DNA from: a virus
IMG/VR virus record: IMGVR_UViG_3300013093_000056
Coordinates: 1-55,927 of that record
Reading direction: 5' to 3' (one strand)
DNA length: 55,927 bases
Positions 7,390 to 13,869 of this stretch are shown in pieces. The translations under genes were made by a program, and so were the position numbers. The notes below the pieces were generated by a model that saw only the letters and a program-made list of their open reading frames with translations, was not told where the DNA came from and did not search any database. Every line of letters begins with the position of its first letter. Within the stretch, counting starts at the first letter, position 1.

Positions 7390-8060
7390 TAATGAACATT
7401 TTCAGTACACCTATTACTGTCTATAATTTTGGAGAGAATTCTAGACAGTTAAACAAAAGACTGATAGAAGATATAATGTCTGAACAATACTCTCGTCCTG
7501 GCTTTGAAAGATCGGGAGTAAATGTTTGGCAAAGTGATGAAGGTATGGAAAAGAGACATGAAAGTTTTACACTTTTAAGATCTCTTGTGTTTCCTGTTGT
7601 TCATAATTTTATAGATTCTATAGGTGCAAAAGAAACAAACGATAGTAAATTTGCTATCGAAAATTTTTGGGCCAATGTTAACACTAACCAAAATGCATTT
7701 CACTTGCCCCACATTCATGGAGTAGGTCGTACGTTTTTATCTGGTGTGTATTATCCATCTTCTGGTATTAAAAATGATATTGATCTTTCTGATCAACAAG
7801 ACCTAAATGAAAATATTCAAATTGTTTCTACTAACAGGCCACCACCTGGTAGTCTAGTACTTCACGATCCTTCTCAATTTGTTAAAACGCAAGTTAGACC
7901 AGATAACCTTCAAAGCCATCCTTACTTTGGTCTTCCTATTATAGTTGTTCCTAAAGAAGGTGCTCTTGTTTTGTTTCCAAATTATATTCCTCACAGTGTT
8001 GTTCCTACAGCAGAACCTGACTTAACAAGAATCAGTATAGCTTTTGAAGTAACAATATAA
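7386..8060 (+). CDS. 2OG-Fe(II) oxygenase, PF13759-like
   Basis: Second iron/2-oxoglutarate dioxygenase, of the phage type that begins with a FSTPITVYNF segment. Motifs: WANVNTNQNAFHLPHIHG (HxxH region with an iron ligand), FLSGVYYP, GSLVLHDP and, near the C-terminus, GALVLFPNYIPHSVVP with the distal His. The length of 224 aa is normal. Substrate unknown; it may modify a phage or host macromolecule. It is coupled to the preceding oxygenase by an ATGA overlap and is followed by the tmRNA locus. Confidence 0.88.
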   Translation: MIMNIFSTPITVYNFGENSRQLNKRLIEDIMSEQYSRPGFERSGVNVWQSDEGMEKRHESFTLLRSLVFPVVHNFIDSIGAKETNDSKFAIENFWANVNTNQNAFHLPHIHGVGRTFLSGVYYPSSGIKNDIDLSDQQDLNENIQIVSTNRPPPGSLVLHDPSQFVKTQVRPDNLQSHPYFGLPIIVVPKEGALVLFPNYIPHSVVPTAEPDLTRISIAFEVTI

Positions 8061-8087
8061 ATTGTTGACTTGCTAATTATTTTATGC

Positions 8088-8095
8088 TATAAATA
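8088..8095 (+). promoter_or_regulatory. T4-type late promoter TATAAATA (tmRNA)
   Basis: Exact match to the T4 late promoter octamer. A start a few bases downstream (about 8101) would coincide with the 5' end of the tmRNA acceptor segment. The same octamer occurs before late structural genes in this window, and a gp33-like late co-activator is encoded just downstream. Confidence 0.65.
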
Positions 8096-8101
8096 TAATG
8101 C

Positions 8102-8167
8102 TGATGTTGTTGACATCTAGTAGAATAGACATTCTGGACCTGGGGGCAGTACCCAGCGCTTCCACCA
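8102..8167 (+). ncRNA. ssrA: tmRNA acceptor piece
   Basis: Contains the hairpin CTGGG-loop-CCCAG acting as the T arm (8138-8156 region), the 3' half of the acceptor stem CGCTTCC (8157-8163), the discriminator A and an encoded CCA (8165-8167). Upstream are small hairpins (GATGT/ACATC and AGAAT/ATTCT). It would be charged with alanine; I did not verify the G-U identity pair beyond noting two G-U pairs within the acceptor stem. Confidence 0.8.
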
Positions 8168-8244
8168 AAGGTACATATGAGGGTTGAAGTCCCTAGTTGT
8201 TTGGCGGTAGCGGAACATTCCAGCCTCGGGTATGTATCTTTGAT
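8168..8244 (+). other. tmRNA intervening segment (excised)
   Basis: Between the encoded CCA and the mature 5' end of the coding piece. AAGGTACATA (8168-8177) pairs with TATGTATCTT (8231-8240) in a 10-bp helix with one G-U, extending the acceptor stem in the precursor, as expected for a loop removed during maturation. A small AGGG/CCCT hairpin (8180-8194) lies inside. Confidence 0.75.
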
Positions 8245-8402
8245 GGGGGCGAAATAGGATCGACAGGTGTAGTAAAGACAAGATCGAGACTGAAGCAAAC
8301 TCGTAAATGCAAACGATAACAATGCATATGGTGCTTACGCTCTAGCAGCTTGAGTCACATGAGCTTCGTGGGTTGTGCTTGGAAACAGAAACAGCCCACA
8401 CT
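8245..8402 (+). ncRNA. ssrA: tmRNA coding piece
   Basis: Starts with the 5' acceptor strand GGGGGCG, followed by GAAATAGGATCGACAGG and the conserved-looking AGATCGAGACTG before the resume codon. After the tag stop come a 9-bp helix and the end of the RNA, before the next gene's ribosome site at 8418-8423. Confidence 0.8.
8309..8353 (+). other. tmRNA proteolysis tag reading frame
   Basis: Resume codon GCA (8309-8311) opens a 14-codon frame ending with TGA (8351-8353). The peptide ANDNNAYGAYALAA starts with the ANDN typical of tmRNA tags and ends in ALAA, the ClpXP recognition terminus. Confidence 0.88.
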
Positions 8403-8430
8403 TTACACAAACACACAAAGGAGAATAAAA

Positions 8431-8646
8431 ATGACAAAAACACCTTTTGAAATTAGATTTGATTTATTAAATTTTGCTCAAAGTCAATTGTCTAGTGAAT
8501 ACTATGCATCTTTAGAGCTCGTTCGTGAAAAGACATTAGAAAATTCCATCGAACGAAAAGTAGCAGCAGAAAACTTAAAATATCCAACAAAAGATGATAT
8601 TATTAAATTGGCATCAGAACTCAAAGAGTTTGTTGATAGCAAGTAA
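8431..8646 (+). CDS. Conserved T4-like phage small protein (71 aa)
   Basis: Begins MTKTPFEIRFDLLNFAQ and has a C-terminal YPTKDDIIKLASELKEFV. I recognise this as a small conserved hypothetical of T4-like marine phages with a TPFEIR/LDLL opening. Predicted all-helical; function unknown. The strong ribosome site AAAGGAG (8418-8424) decides the start against longer in-frame options that would run into the tmRNA. It probably shares the tmRNA late transcript. Confidence 0.8.
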   Translation: MTKTPFEIRFDLLNFAQSQLSSEYYASLELVREKTLENSIERKVAAENLKYPTKDDIIKLASELKEFVDSK

Positions 8647-8655
8647 CATATATTG

Positions 8656-8675
8656 TGGAGGGAGCAATCCCTCCA
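8656..8675 (+). terminator. Intergenic stem-loop TGGAGGG/CCCTCCA
   Basis: A perfect 7-bp GC-rich stem (8656-8662 with 8669-8675) with a 6-base loop, in the 46-base gap between two genes. There is no U-tract after it, so it may be an mRNA-stabilising or processing hairpin rather than an efficient terminator. Confidence 0.5.
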
Positions 8676-8692
8676 TCATTTAAGGTAAAGAA

Positions 8693-8926
8693 ATGAAATT
8701 AAAAAATATTAAGTCGTCCTCAGATTTTGTAAAAGAGATTGAAGTATTAGTAGTAGAAAAAAATATTGATTTTTTTGAAGCTGTGATGTATTATTGTGAG
8801 ACTAAAGGTATTGAAGTTGAAACTGCTGCCTCATTAATTAAACAAAGCACAACTCTCAAAGCCAAGATACAATTTGAAGCAGAGAACCTTAACCTCTTGA
8901 AAAAGACAGCGAGACTTCCTATATGA
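8693..8926 (+). CDS. 33: Late transcription co-activator, gp33-like
   Basis: In T4, gp33 bridges host RNA polymerase and the sliding clamp to activate late promoters recognised by gp55. The core here (IEVLVVEKNIDFFEAVMYYC, then FEAENLNLLKK) lines up by eye with the T4 gp33 core (an IIEKMVEEFGMSYLEA-like helix and a SEAIDENLL-like end). The protein is shorter than T4 gp33 (77 against 112 aa), missing mainly the N-terminal extension. It overlaps the following cupin gene by 4 bases. The presence of TATAAATA late promoters in the window fits this assignment. The alignment is from memory and should be confirmed by profile search. Confidence 0.7.
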   Translation: MKLKNIKSSSDFVKEIEVLVVEKNIDFFEAVMYYCETKGIEVETAASLIKQSTTLKAKIQFEAENLNLLKKTARLPI

Positions 8927-9318
8927 AAAATGTGAAACAAGAAACCAAAGTTCAGCATTCTAAACCCTGGGGTGGCTATACAATCCTTGACATGGAAGAT
9001 CCAACTGCTATGCCCAATGAAAAGAAATCTCTTGTCAAGGAATTGGTTGTAGAACCAAACCGTTGCCTTAGCTACCAGCGTCACAACAAACGTAGTGAAA
9101 TTTGGTTTGTTAAATCAGGAACAGCTCGTGTCATTACAAACAATGGTCATGGCGATGAAACTAGAATTGTTTATAAACACGAACACATTTTTATTGAATG
9201 TGGAGCTTGGCATCAATTAATTAATCCTAGCGATAAGACTCTTCGTATTATTGAGATCCAATATGGAGATGCTTGTGATGAAAATGACATTATAAGAAAG
9301 CATCATGACTCCGTTTGA
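8923..9318 (+). CDS. Mannose-6-phosphate isomerase type II-like cupin
   Basis: Single cupin domain resembling the C-terminal isomerase half of ManC/ManA-type enzymes. Visible motifs: KPWGGYTIL near the N-terminus, LVVEPNRCLSYQRHNKRSEIWFVKSG (metal-binding QxH..E segment) and HIFIECGAWHQLINPSD (distal His). Predicted to act on mannose-6-phosphate/fructose-6-phosphate in nucleotide-sugar supply; the true substrate could be another sugar. Length 131 aa is that of stand-alone cupins. It overlaps gp33 by 4 bases and gp59 by 14. A link to the large glycosyltransferase at 36846-39611 is possible but inferred. Confidence 0.85.
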   Translation: MKNVKQETKVQHSKPWGGYTILDMEDPTAMPNEKKSLVKELVVEPNRCLSYQRHNKRSEIWFVKSGTARVITNNGHGDETRIVYKHEHIFIECGAWHQLINPSDKTLRIIEIQYGDACDENDIIRKHHDSV

Positions 9319-9877
9319 AGCATATAAACTTTATACTGCCTTAAAGAATCATTTTTCTACAGACTCTTATGACTTCTTTAAGTATCATGGAAAGGTAAGA
9401 GCAGATGAACATAGCTTTGAGATTCGTAAAGACAAATATATGTTCTACAAACTATCCAAACATGAAGATCCTAAGACGTTTCTTGTAGCCAATCTTTCTG
9501 AAAGTAGTAAAGAATGGGTTGGTGATATGTTTGATTTATCTCACCAAATGAACTACAACGAATTCCTTAGACGTAAACAATCACTAACTTATGTTTTTGA
9601 AACCGACATTGATAACTTGTTAGAAGACTTTGACAAAAACTTTGAAGTTTCTTCTTCTGGTTATCCACATCTTCTGAATCTGCTTATTCGTAAAAAAATC
9701 TGCAAAGAATCCTTTATTATTATTCAAGACTGTGTACGTTTTTTTGCAAGATGGAATAAGCAGATTTCAGATCCAGTTTTTTGGCCACAGATAGCAAAGA
9801 ATTGTAAGAAGCTCCATCCATTCTTGGAGTACGATAAAGATAAATACTGTAAGATCCTTAGAAATAAATTCTCTTGA
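9305..9877 (+). CDS. 59: Loader of DNA helicase, gp59
   Basis: T4 gp59 loads gp41 helicase onto forks coated with gp32. The N-terminal AYKLYTALKNHF, the DFFKYHGKVR stretch (T4 DVIKYNWCMRV), the RKDKYMFYKLS motif (T4 RRDKYFFQKLS) and FLVANLSESSKEWVGDM (T4 FISNLVANQDAWIGDI) all correspond. The length of 190 aa is slightly shorter than T4 (217). It lies directly upstream of gene 32, as in T4. Confidence 0.9.
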   Translation: MTPFEAYKLYTALKNHFSTDSYDFFKYHGKVRADEHSFEIRKDKYMFYKLSKHEDPKTFLVANLSESSKEWVGDMFDLSHQMNYNEFLRRKQSLTYVFETDIDNLLEDFDKNFEVSSSGYPHLLNLLIRKKICKESFIIIQDCVRFFARWNKQISDPVFWPQIAKNCKKLHPFLEYDKDKYCKILRNKFS

Positions 9878-9937
9878 TCTTATATTTTATACATCGTAAT
9901 ATTAACATATACCGTAACACACATCGGAGATACTAAA

Positions 9938-10855
9938 ATGACTATTAATTTTGACGCTCTTAAGCAAAACCGCAAGTCTTCTTTTGATAAATTGACCACA
10001 GAGTTAAACAAGTTAACTCAACCTGCAGCGGGACAGGACAATCCAAACAATGACGAACGCTACTGGAAACCAGACATTGACAAAGCAGGCAATGGTTATG
10101 CAATCATTCGTTTTCTTCCCGCTCCCGTGGGAGAGGATGTGCCTTTCGTACGCATTTGGGACCATGGGTTTCAAGGTCCTGGTGGTTGGTACATCGAAAA
10201 GTCCCTTACCACCTTCAACAAGCCCGACCCAGCATCAGAGTACAACTCGAAGCTCTGGGCAACCGGTATTGAGTCTAATAAAACATTAGTTCGTAATCAG
10301 AAGCGCCGTTTGTCTTTCTACAGCAACATTTATGTTGTCAAGGATCCTACTCGTCCTCAGAACGAAGGTAAGGTATTCCTTTACAAGTATGGTAAGCGTA
10401 TTTTTGATAAGATTAATGAAGCTATGCATCCTCAATTTGAAGGTGAAGTTCGTATCAACCCATTTGATCTTTGGGAAGGTGCTAACTTTAAGTTGAAGAT
10501 TCGTAAGCTCGATGGATATCCAAATTATGATAAGTCAGAGTTTGATTCTAAGGGTCCATTGTTACAGGATGACTCAGAATTGGAAGCTATTTGGAAGAAA
10601 GAATATTCTCTCCAAGAACTTCTTGATCCTAAGCACTTTAAGTCTTATGAGGAACTCAAGGCTCGTCTTGAAAAGGCTATTGGTGTCACAACTGAGGCTT
10701 CTGGTGGAGGATTCTCTTCACGTGATGAAGACGAAGATGTTGCATATGCTCCAGCTCCTAAGGCAGCTCCTGCACCATCAGCTCCAGCACAAAGTGCACC
10801 ATGGGATGAGGATGATGAAGATATGAGCTTCTTTAAGAAGTTAGCTTCTGATTAA
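9938..10855 (+). CDS. 32: Single-stranded DNA-binding protein, gp32
   Basis: Coats single-stranded DNA in replication and recombination. The N-terminal basic cooperativity region (LKQNRKSSFDKL, a LAST-like patch), the OB-fold core (GGWYIEKS..., SFYSNIYVVKDP, NEGKVFLYKYGKRIFDKIN, DLWEGANFKLKIRKLDGYPNYDKSEF) and an acidic C-terminal tail (DEDDEDMSFFKKL) are all present. The Cys/His zinc ligands of T4 gp32 are not found in the equivalent stretch TTFNKPDPASEYN. Length 305 against 301 in T4. GGAG lies upstream of the start. Its stop TAA overlaps the stop of the convergent tape-measure gene in a TTAA sequence. Confidence 0.95.
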   Translation: MTINFDALKQNRKSSFDKLTTELNKLTQPAAGQDNPNNDERYWKPDIDKAGNGYAIIRFLPAPVGEDVPFVRIWDHGFQGPGGWYIEKSLTTFNKPDPASEYNSKLWATGIESNKTLVRNQKRRLSFYSNIYVVKDPTRPQNEGKVFLYKYGKRIFDKINEAMHPQFEGEVRINPFDLWEGANFKLKIRKLDGYPNYDKSEFDSKGPLLQDDSELEAIWKKEYSLQELLDPKHFKSYEELKARLEKAIGVTTEASGGGFSSRDEDEDVAYAPAPKAAPAPSAPAQSAPWDEDDEDMSFFKKLASD

Positions 10856-12981
10856 GGTGACATTGCAATTGAGTTAAAACCAAACAGAGCAAAATCCAAA
10901 TCGGATTTGTCAGGCTTGGTAATAACCATACCAGAACTTTGTCTAGGAGGTGGAGAGGATTGTGCTCCACCTCCAACTACGTTATTATTAACTATTACAG
11001 CTGGTGGAGAAGACATTGCTTTTGCATTTTCAGCAGATGCAGCAGCAACTCCTGCAGTTGATTTGTTTGGTATACCTATAGGCATACCAAATTTATTAGA
11101 ATAGTCTATTGATAATTGAGCATCGGATTTACCAGCTTCTGGACCTGGCGTCGGACCGCTAAATGGATCTCCCCCTGTTGTATCCCTCGATACATCCATC
11201 CATTTTTTTGCTAATTTTATATCACCTTGTTTTAATGCTTGTATTGCTTGTTTAGCATTACCAGGTGGTATTGATCCATCTTCTTTACCCTTACGAATTT
11301 GTTCTAATAGATCAACAACATTTTCATTAGAGGTTTCATAAGGAGAAAGAGGCGTAGAGTTAGAATCAGTAGTAGCTCCATTACCCATAGCTTTTGCTCT
11401 TTCACCTGATTGGTTTTGCCAAGCAGTAAGTTGCTCTTGAGTAATCTTTCCTTCCCTCTTTGCAATTTGGGCTTCTTTGTATGAACCAAATTGAGGAGCT
11501 GCAGCAGGGGCTTCTTTCTTTCCTCCTCCAAAGATACTCCAGTTAGCAGGATTTAGACTCGAGGCAAGATTGCTAGCCCATTCAGATACGGCTTTGCCCA
11601 TATCAGAGAATACGTTTTTAACTCTGTCGCCTAGACCACCAAAATAGTCAAATATCATATTTTGAACATTTTGGAAAGTATCTGTAATTATAGCAACAAC
11701 ATCAAAATTTTTCCACCAATCAGATATATCTTTATAAAACCCATTAAACAAATTAGTTACATCAGTATATAAATTTGTAAACCATGCAATAACATCATCG
11801 CCTAATTTGAATGCAGAAGCAATCCAACCATTGACGGTATCCATTGCAGTATTGAATGCTCCTACGATAGCATCCTTTGCTAAATTAATCCAGCCTGTAA
11901 TAATTTCTGCAAGATTGAAAGTGCTAAGATAATCACTAATTGCTTTTCCTGTATCTTCAAAACCAAAGAATGTAAGTATCTTAGAAATTAATGTTCCTAC
12001 ACCTTTAATAATCATATTAGGTATCATTGTAACACCTTCAATTAGAGCACCTAGTATATCTCCATTCATTACATCAGTTATTTCTTTGGAAATGGAATCA
12101 AAGAAAGATCCAAACACAGAACCAATAGTTCCTGTGAATATATCAATATACTGACCAATTTTTCTTCCTATAAAAGTAAATGCGTCTTCTAGGAAATGAA
12201 CTGTATCATCTAGAAAATCTGATATTACTTTTACTAAATCTACACTGTCTAACCAATCATTTATTTCTTTTGCAATATTATCAAAACCAAAAAAGCTTAG
12301 AATGTTTGCAACAAGTCTTCCAAGACCCGTCAATAACAAACCACCAATTGCTCCTAGCCCATCAGTTAATGCTTTTACCCAATCACCATTCATAAGATCG
12401 TCAAATACTTTGATTACACCATCAAAGAACTTTGCCCAATCTTGTTGTTTAAGAGATGCAAAGATACCTACAAGAATTGCTATGGGACCAGCAAACTCTA
12501 AAGCAAATGTTCCAATACCTTCTAGTACAGGAATCAAACCTGTGATTAAGCCTTCTATGGGTCCTAAGAATTTAGTAACGTCTCCTAGGAATCCTGGACC
12601 TTTTGCTTGTTGAGCTGCAGCAGGAGCAGCACCACCTTCACCACCTGCTGCAGGAGGAGCAGAAGGAGCAGATCCTCCAAGACCACCTTTCAATGCATCA
12701 AGGATATCAGTAGTCATTGTTTCAATAGATTCTGTAAGATTTTCTATTGATCTGTTTTGTTGTTTTAATGTTTTGTTAATTTCAGAAAGAATGCTTTGTG
12801 ATTTTTCATCACTAGTTTTAGCAATACCTTCACCCTTACCACCAACGGCAGCTTGCATACCTGCAGCAGCTCGTGCTTGGTTTTCAGCTAATGCAGCTTG
12901 AATCTGAGCAAGGATTTTAGGATTTGTCTTTTCCGGATCGAGATCACTAGCTTTTGCTGGACCTCCTGGTAGTTTAGCCAT
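10852..12981 (-). CDS. Tape-measure / baseplate hub protein (gp29-like)
   Basis: 709 aa. A Pro/Ala/Gly-rich segment near residues 105-130 follows an N-terminal coiled-coil-like SEINKTLKQQNRSIENLTESI. The long centre is amphipathic and hydrophobic (FLGPIEGLITGLIPVLEGIG, LGAIGGLLLTGLGRLVANIL), as in tail tape-measure proteins, and contains an approximate internal repeat: ILSFFGFDNIAKEINDWL and ILTFFGFEDTGKAISDYL. The C-terminus is Ser/Pro-rich and ends FGFNSIAM. Its position after the gp26/gp51-like pair matches the place of gp29-type genes after their chaperones. Sequence identity to T4 gp29 is not evident by eye, so the role rests on composition and context. The start (12981) overlaps the gp51-like frame by 8 bases. 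Confidence 0.75.
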   Translation of the reverse strand: MAKLPGGPAKASDLDPEKTNPKILAQIQAALAENQARAAAGMQAAVGGKGEGIAKTSDEKSQSILSEINKTLKQQNRSIENLTESIETMTTDILDALKGGLGGSAPSAPPAAGGEGGAAPAAAQQAKGPGFLGDVTKFLGPIEGLITGLIPVLEGIGTFALEFAGPIAILVGIFASLKQQDWAKFFDGVIKVFDDLMNGDWVKALTDGLGAIGGLLLTGLGRLVANILSFFGFDNIAKEINDWLDSVDLVKVISDFLDDTVHFLEDAFTFIGRKIGQYIDIFTGTIGSVFGSFFDSISKEITDVMNGDILGALIEGVTMIPNMIIKGVGTLISKILTFFGFEDTGKAISDYLSTFNLAEIITGWINLAKDAIVGAFNTAMDTVNGWIASAFKLGDDVIAWFTNLYTDVTNLFNGFYKDISDWWKNFDVVAIITDTFQNVQNMIFDYFGGLGDRVKNVFSDMGKAVSEWASNLASSLNPANWSIFGGGKKEAPAAAPQFGSYKEAQIAKREGKITQEQLTAWQNQSGERAKAMGNGATTDSNSTPLSPYETSNENVVDLLEQIRKGKEDGSIPPGNAKQAIQALKQGDIKLAKKWMDVSRDTTGGDPFSGPTPGPEAGKSDAQLSIDYSNKFGMPIGIPNKSTAGVAAASAENAKAMSSPPAVIVNNNVVGGGAQSSPPPRQSSGMVITKPDKSDLDFALFGFNSIAMSP

Positions 12982-13153
12982 TCTTCCTGTTTCTCTCTTC
13001 CTCTAATTGCTTAAGATGTTGCATAAGCAATTCAACAAATAAATCTCGTTCGTAAGGATACATTTCGTATACCTCTGTCAAACTATATTTATGATGCTGG
13101 ACAAGAGCAAAGAGAGTATTGTAATAAATGCCTATATTACTATACCCTGTCAT
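12974..13153 (-). CDS. gp51-like hub assembly frame (59 aa), probable frameshift extension of gp26
   Basis: A short frame, MTGYSNIGIYYNTLFALVQHHKY... with YEMYPYERDLFVELLM and an acidic/basic end. The YPYERDLF motif is typical of the second frame of tape-measure chaperones. The ATG lies in TAATG with the gp26-like stop, so it can start by reinitiation, but the upstream frame carries U UUU UUU (13165-13159) exactly where a -1 slip would enter this frame and give a fusion of about 290 aa. It overlaps the tape-measure gene by 8 bases. Genome position and motif argue strongly that it is real. Confidence 0.75.
   Translation of the reverse strand: MTGYSNIGIYYNTLFALVQHHKYSLTEVYEMYPYERDLFVELLMQHLKQLEEERNRKNG
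13086..13093 (-). promoter_or_regulatory. Near-match late promoter CATAAATA (minus)
   Basis: One mismatch from TATAAATA on the minus strand, inside the gp51-like frame, about 105 bases upstream of the tape-measure start. It could provide internal late transcription, but a single octamer in coding sequence may be chance. Confidence 0.3.
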
Positions 13154-13845
13154 TACGTAAAAAAATTGTTCAGACCTTTAATAGTAACAGTTTTTTGTTT
13201 ACCCTTAGAATTCTTCAAAACAACTTCATGTTCTACGGCAGGCATTGTATCAAAGAATGTTTTAATCTTTTGCATTGCATCCATAGGAAGACTATTAACA
13301 AATTCCTTCATTTCTTCATCTGTGAAATCAGTGTATACAGTATCTTCATCAAACACTTGTTCGATACAATTAATAAGAATATCTGTGACAGAATCTGTAT
13401 TGTCAGATTCCTGTAAAATGCCAACTTGGCTAACAGAAGGATATTTCATTTTAATTCCAACTTTGTCTTGAATATTAATGAGGTTGGAATGGTTGTCACG
13501 ATACCTTACTTCTACATTATCTAAGTTAATTTTAAATTTGATAGTTTCTTCTGATTCTGGATCTTTGTATTCAAGATCTACTATTTCTCCAATTGACTTT
13601 GCTCTTAACTTTAGGAACAAATATTCAATATCAAATGTAGCCAATTTATCTACATCGATAGATTCGATAACACAATTAGAAATAATTTGCTTTACAGCAT
13701 TTAAGATATCTTCAGATTTTTCTGAAGATTTAGCCATCATAAGAAGCTTTTCTTCTTGAACTGTAAATGGTTTAATGTTAATAGGTTGCTTTGTAGAAGG
13801 TATCTTCAATGCATATGTTGGATGTTTAATTTTTGGTAAAGCCAT
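13153..13845 (-). CDS. 26: Baseplate hub/tail assembly protein, gp26-like
   Basis: Matches the T4 baseplate hub gp26 family (T4_baseplate) in layout: MALPKIKHPTYALKIPSTKQPINIKPFTVQEEKLLMMAKSSE-type opening, then NCVIESIDVDKLATFDIEYLFLKLRAKSIGE. In this family the FTVxEEKLLLxA and DIEYLFLxLRAKSIGE motifs are hallmarks. Length 230 against 208 aa in T4. The end, ...LNNFFT, contains a seven-U run that is a textbook -1 slippery heptamer leading into the gp51-like frame. By analogy with lambda gpG/gpGT it may chaperone the tape-measure protein encoded next. Confidence 0.85.
   Translation of the reverse strand: MALPKIKHPTYALKIPSTKQPINIKPFTVQEEKLLMMAKSSEKSEDILNAVKQIISNCVIESIDVDKLATFDIEYLFLKLRAKSIGEIVDLEYKDPESEETIKFKINLDNVEVRYRDNHSNLINIQDKVGIKMKYPSVSQVGILQESDNTDSVTDILINCIEQVFDEDTVYTDFTDEEMKEFVNSLPMDAMQKIKTFFDTMPAVEHEVVLKNSKGKQKTVTIKGLNNFFT
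13159..13165 (-). promoter_or_regulatory. Probable programmed -1 ribosomal frameshift site U UUU UUU
   Basis: Read on the minus strand the codons are AAT TTT TTT ACG TAA. Tandem slippage by -1 on T TTT TTT gives TAC GTA ATG, which is in frame with the 59-residue gp51-like gene. The stop of frame 0 comes two codons after the slip site. No downstream stimulatory structure was assessed. Confidence 0.72.
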
Positions 13846-13869
13846 AATATAGTTCCTTTATAATATAAA

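Larger units (their letters stand above)
8102..8402 (+). ncRNA. ssrA: Permuted two-piece tmRNA gene (alphaproteobacterial type)
   Basis: tmRNA rescues stalled ribosomes and tags the nascent peptide for proteolysis. Here the 3' acceptor piece (to CCA at 8165-8167) lies upstream of the 5' coding piece (from 8245). The acceptor stem GGGGGCG (8245-8251) pairs over all seven positions with CGCTTCC (8157-8163), followed by ACCA. The coding piece keeps the GGATCGACAGG D-loop-like region and carries an open tag frame, ANDNNAYGAYALAA then TGA. A 9-bp helix (8368-8376 with 8391-8399) closes the 3' part. This permuted order is known from alphaproteobacteria and some cyanobacteria and betaproteobacteria. 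Exact outer ends are estimated: 5' from the late promoter, 3' from the last helix. Confidence 0.9.

Noticed and set aside
8180-8194. T-arm-like hairpin AGGG-TTGAAGT-CCCT suggesting a tRNA
   Set aside because: No anticodon arm or acceptor stem fits around it, and it lies in the tmRNA intervening segment whose flanks pair perfectly for the tmRNA instead.
8350-8430. Longer N-terminus for the 71-residue gene after the tmRNA
   Set aside because: The extension would be translated from tmRNA sequence, while AAAGGAG at 8418-8424 clearly sets the start at 8431.
12302-12613. Plus-strand 103-codon frame opposite the tape-measure gene
   Set aside because: Shadow of the hydrophobic minus-strand coding sequence; Pro/Ser/Asn-rich product without translation signals.
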